Of a DNA stretch of 64,000 bases, positions 61,102 to 64,000 are shown piece by piece. The first letter of the stretch is position 1, and every line of letters starts with the position of its first letter. The translations under genes were made by a program, and so were the position numbers. The DNA is taken from contig NZ_JQKB01000018.1 in assembly GCF_000745835.1 (NCBI RefSeq), positions 1 to 64,000 of the forward strand. Direction: 5' to 3'. The notes beneath the pieces were generated by a model, which was not told the origin of the DNA, did not search any database, and worked only from the letters and a program-made list of their open reading frames with translations. This DNA is from Belnapia moabensis DSM 16746. Its GTDB lineage: Bacteria; Pseudomonadota; Alphaproteobacteria; Acetobacterales; Acetobacteraceae.

Positions 61102-61560
61102 TCAGGGTCGCCCGTCCTGCCTCCGCCTCTCCCTGGCCAGCCAGTCCAGTCCGTTCTCCACGATCCTGCCGATCGCTTGGAGGTCGATCGCGGCGGCCGC
61201 ATTCGGGCCTGGCTGATACGCCGCGTGGCCCTGGCCCCTGACCGCAGATGCGAGCCGGACCAGGAGAGGAGAAAGGTTGGCCTTGGCGAAGGCGTCGAAC
61301 CCCTCGGGCGAAGCATCGCCCTGCGCAGCATCCCGGGACAGCAGGGTAGCGGCGACCCGTTCCAGGGCCTGCGCCCGCTCGGTCTTTGCCCCGGCTTCCG
61401 CCTCAAGCCGCGCGATGGCCTGCTGCACCAGACCGGAGGGAGCCTGGATGGCGGAGCGGAGTGCCTCTGCCTCCCGGCGCATGGCCTCGGCGTCGCCGTG
61501 AAGCCGTTCGGCTTCCGCGCTCAGCGATTGAGTTGCGATGATGGCGTCGTTCTGGCTCAT
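61102..61560 (-). CDS. Coiled-coil hypothetical protein of a mobile region
   Basis: A 152-residue product from ATG 61560. Residues 8-85 form a strongly helical, probably coiled-coil stretch (LSAEAERLHGDAEAMRREAE, VQQAIARLEAEAGAKTERAQ). The rest (LSPLLVRLASAVRGQGHAAY to WLARERRRQDGRP) is helical. No membrane segment. The frame extends upstream, but that part overlaps the CoA-transferase end. Family unknown; its neighbourhood suggests it belongs to the decayed element with topB. Confidence 0.5.
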   Translation of the reverse strand: MSQNDAIIATQSLSAEAERLHGDAEAMRREAEALRSAIQAPSGLVQQAIARLEAEAGAKTERAQALERVAATLLSRDAAQGDASPEGFDAFAKANLSPLLVRLASAVRGQGHAAYQPGPNAAAAIDLQAIGRIVENGLDWLARERRRQDGRP

Positions 61561-61699
61561 CCTGATCAGGTGAGAACGGGCGCCGGGGCAAGCAAGAGGA
61601 AACCCGCATGGACCGGGCATAATCGACGCGGCCGCCCGGCTCGGGGCGGCAAGACCGCCGGCGGTGAGCTCGACGGAGGTTACCTCCGGCCGGATGCCG

Positions 61700-63148
61700 T
61701 CAGCGGCCGCCGCCATCCCGGGCCAGCCATTCCGGCCGGTCTCCGCCGAGCTTCGGCGTCGGCAACGCCCAGCGGCATGGCGTCTCTGACAGGCGCAACA
61801 CCGGGCCCAGTGTCAGCAGGTCGCCATAGGAGGAATCCTCACGCACATGCAGCGGCGCAAGCTCCGCTTCGGTCAGCTGCTCGGGGCCGTCATCGAAGCG
61901 GTCGAGCAGTCCCTGGCGCTGATAGAACATGGCGGATTGGCATAGCGAAGCTTGCACGTGATAGCTCCCGCCCTCCCGAGCCCGACGGTGCAGGGCCAGC
62001 ATCGTGCCGAAGGCTGCGAGGTAACCCGTCAGGTAGTCGCAGATCGGGGCCGGGGCGAGCGTCGGCTGCCCGGCATTCGTCATTTGGCCATGAGTGTGGG
62101 CAATGCCCGAGACCGCCTGCGCGATCTGCTCCCACCCGGCCCGCCCCGCGAAGGGTCCGCCCGAGCCGAAGCAGCTGACCGAGACGGCGATCAGGCCCGG
62201 GCGAAGCCGGACCAGATCCTCCAGGCCGAAGCCATGTTCGCCGAGCTGTCCAGGGCGGTAACCGTTGACGAAGACATCGGCCTCCCGCGTCAGTGCGGCC
62301 AGACAGCTCGCTTGGTCGGCCTGCCGAAGGTCGAGGAAGCAGCTCCGCTTGCCGTGGCTCAGGTCGCGAACGTACTCGGGGACCTGCGGCAGGTGGGGCG
62401 CGGTGACCATCAACACGTCGGCGCCGTGCTCCGCCAGCGTCCGCCCGGCGGTCGGCCCCGCCAGGATGCGGGTCAGGTCGAGCACGCGCACGCCGGATAG
62501 CGGCCGGCCGCCGGGCGGCAGCGGCTCGGGCGGGCCATCGGCGATCCTGGTGACCTCCACGACGGGCCGGGCGGCGAGATAGGCGCCTTGCGGATGCGCC
62601 AGCCACTCCTCCCGCGTCCGGACCTTGCCGCCGCAGGCGCGTGCCCTGGCGATCGCGGCCTCCAGCGCATCGGCGGTCCAGCGGCCGACGGCGGCGCTGA
62701 CGGAGGCTGGCGTGCTTTCGCACTCCAGAACATCCAGCACGCGGCGCTCCAGATGAGGCAGGTTGAAATGCGGCAGGAACCAGCACCCGTCCGCGGTCGG
62801 CCAGGGCTGGGTCACCGTCGCCATGTGCTTCATGCTGTCGGACACGGGCGGGCGCCGGTACTGCCCGTCCGAATCCCGCTTCCTCGTGTAGTCGACCACG
62901 CGCAGCGTCGCCGCCGCTTCGGGCACCGTGATGCCGATGGACTGGCGGCGGCCGGTGCGCAGCTCCCAAAGGTCGTTGGCGGCGACGCCGGTGGCGCCGA
63001 GGACGGCGGCCGCCGTCTCTCCGACGCGGAAGGGCGTCCGGTAGAATGGATCGGCCCCTGTGATCGTGACCTCGCCCACCTCCGGCGGCGGCAGGGCGCG
63101 GACGGCCATCAATTCGGAGAAGGCGTCAGACCGGGCTGCCTGTGTCAT
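61700..63148 (-). CDS. CaiB/BaiF-family CoA-transferase
   Basis: A 482-residue class III CoA-transferase. The core is VRVLDLTRILAGPTAGRTLAEHGADVLMV (about 225-253) with DLRQADQASCLAALTREADV, GFGLEDLVRLRPGLIAVSVS and GYLAAFGTMLALHRRAREG. It has a long N-terminal part of about 220 residues that looks like a second, degenerate CaiB half. The expected catalytic Asp after the core is not securely placed. ATG 63148 with an AAGGGACACGG leader. Substrate unknown. It may form a unit with the SDR upstream. Confidence 0.85.
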   Translation of the reverse strand: MTQAARSDAFSELMAVRALPPPEVGEVTITGADPFYRTPFRVGETAAAVLGATGVAANDLWELRTGRRQSIGITVPEAAATLRVVDYTRKRDSDGQYRRPPVSDSMKHMATVTQPWPTADGCWFLPHFNLPHLERRVLDVLECESTPASVSAAVGRWTADALEAAIARARACGGKVRTREEWLAHPQGAYLAARPVVEVTRIADGPPEPLPPGGRPLSGVRVLDLTRILAGPTAGRTLAEHGADVLMVTAPHLPQVPEYVRDLSHGKRSCFLDLRQADQASCLAALTREADVFVNGYRPGQLGEHGFGLEDLVRLRPGLIAVSVSCFGSGGPFAGRAGWEQIAQAVSGIAHTHGQMTNAGQPTLAPAPICDYLTGYLAAFGTMLALHRRAREGGSYHVQASLCQSAMFYQRQGLLDRFDDGPEQLTEAELAPLHVREDSSYGDLLTLGPVLRLSETPCRWALPTPKLGGDRPEWLARDGGGR

Positions 63149-63275
63149 TCCGTGTCCCTTCTCGCAGGGGGAAGCGTGCCGGCCAGCATGGCATGGTTCC
63201 GATAAGCCGGGCAGCGACGGCGGGCCTGCGGACCGTGGTGGAAGGATGAGCCGGAACGCATCATGCAACTGCTGG

Positions 63276-64000
63276 CTACATCTTCTTGCCCGTCGTCCAG
63301 CCGCCATCCACGGTCAGGATGCTGCCCGTCATGAAGCCGTTTTCCTCCGCCGCCAGGAACAGGATGGCGAGGGCGATCTCATACGGTTCGCCCCAACGGC
63401 CCAGCGCGTGGATGTCGCGGATGGCCTGGGCGTAGCTCTCATCCTGAAAGTAGCGCTCGGTGAGGGGCGTGCGCACGACCCCCGGCGCCACCGCGTTGAC
63501 GCGGATGTTGTTCTCGCCCAGCTCCAACGCCATCTGCTTGGTCAGACCGACGACGCCGTGCTTGGACGCCGTGTAGGCGGCCCGTTTGGGCGCCGCCATC
63601 AGGCCAAGGGTGGAGGCCAGGTTGACGATGCGCCCCGGTCGGCCCAGCGCGACCAGTCGCCGCGCGAAGGCCTGGCTCGGCAGGAAGGTGCCCGACAGGT
63701 TCACGCTGATCACCCGCTGCCATTCCTCGAAGGACAGGTCGAGCAGCGGGACGATCTCCCGCACTCCGGCGGAGTTGACGAGAACATCCAACCGGCCGAG
63801 AGTGGTTTCCGCCGCGGCGACAAAATCCGCCGCCGAGGCCGGGTCGGCCACGTCGATGCGGAAGGCTTGCGCCTCACCCTTGCGCCGGCGGATCTCGGAG
63901 GCGGTTGCCTCCGCGCGTTCGTGATCGAGGTCGCCGACCGCGACACGCGCGCCTTCCTGTGCTGCCGCGTAGCACACCTGCTGGCCGATCCCACTGCCGC
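63276..64000 (-). CDS. Short-chain dehydrogenase/reductase (5' end beyond window)
   Basis: The frame runs off the right edge; 240 residues are visible. The cofactor loop (GSGIGQQVCYAAAQEGARVAV) is at the edge, so only about 10-15 residues are missing. NSAG, active-site Ser in NLASTLG, YTASK and the closing SILTVDGGW are present. Classical NAD(P)-dependent SDR, same strand as the CoA-transferase, 127 bp upstream of it. Confidence 0.9.
   Translation of the reverse strand, partial: GSGIGQQVCYAAAQEGARVAVGDLDHERAEATASEIRRRKGEAQAFRIDVADPASAADFVAAAETTLGRLDVLVNSAGVREIVPLLDLSFEEWQRVISVNLSGTFLPSQAFARRLVALGRPGRIVNLASTLGLMAAPKRAAYTASKHGVVGLTKQMALELGENNIRVNAVAPGVVRTPLTERYFQDESYAQAIRDIHALGRWGEPYEIALAILFLAAEENGFMTGSILTVDGGWTTGKKM

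Overview
The window is GC-rich (roughly 70 percent by eye) DNA from an alphaproteobacterium, most likely an Acetobacteraceae/Roseomonas-type member of the Rhodospirillales. Support: an alphaproteobacterial RpoH, a DUF6476-like membrane protein, several tripartite-tricarboxylate (Bug) binding proteins, and many small overlapping catabolic operons. The species call is inference from gene content. It is chromosomal sequence with one well-delimited integrated island and several decayed mobile-element scars.

Region by region. 1-5.9 kb: the tail of an IS630-type transposase, then housekeeping genes (photolyase, metallophosphoesterase, VOC dioxygenase-like protein, rpoH, rluD, a DUF6476-like protein, a DUF2256-like zinc ribbon) ending in tRNA-Glu(CTC). 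5.86-18.36 kb: a 12.5-kb island inserted in the 3' end of tRNA-Glu. It is bounded by a 27-bp perfect direct repeat, with repeated TTTGTAGCA motifs just inside both ends and a tyrosine integrase at the right end. Its cargo is mostly undescribed: a protein with family-A DNA polymerase-like palm motifs whose gene overlaps a divergent SRAP gene; an orphan HEPN-domain protein with an intact R-x4-H motif; a free-standing, apparently splicing-defective intein with a LAGLIDADG endonuclease core; a DUF6894-like protein; an XRE regulator; and small unknowns.

18.4-28.9 kb: a tight catabolic operon (TauD-type dioxygenase, FAH hydrolase, Bug receptor, Ldh-type dehydrogenase), then a three-subunit xanthine-dehydrogenase-family molybdoenzyme, and on the other strand a frameshifted MFS gene and an ArsB-type transporter preceded by two chained mini-ORFs. 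28.9-34.1 kb: an RND efflux pump and adaptor divergent from a TetR regulator, with a long perfect inverted repeat between them. 34.2-41.3 kb: two flavin-dependent monooxygenases of the sulfonate/sulfone type with a Bug receptor, acyl-CoA dehydrogenase-like protein, a 36-residue membrane peptide and a 68-residue protein coupled by ATGA overlaps; also a Tat-exported hydrolase and a TetR regulator.

41.6-52.4 kb: a lipoprotein, an HxlR regulator divergent from a SnoaL-like/SDR pair, an alpha/beta hydrolase, then a scarred area with an IS fragment, a truncated choice-of-anchor-I gene, a metallophosphatase/5'-nucleotidase with C-terminal tandem repeats, an RTX relic, a TonB-dependent siderophore receptor and a PepSY gene broken by an amber codon. 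52.9-57.5 kb: a hydantoinase/oxoprolinase A-B pair with its own Bug receptor. 57.8-61.6 kb: a type IA topoisomerase of the mobile-element kind, a broken transposase and a coiled-coil unknown, suggesting a second, decayed element. 61.7-64 kb: a CaiB/BaiF CoA-transferase and an SDR cut by the window edge.

The most interesting part is the tRNA-Glu island: polymerase-like protein plus SRAP plus HEPN plus orphan intein is not a combination I recognise.
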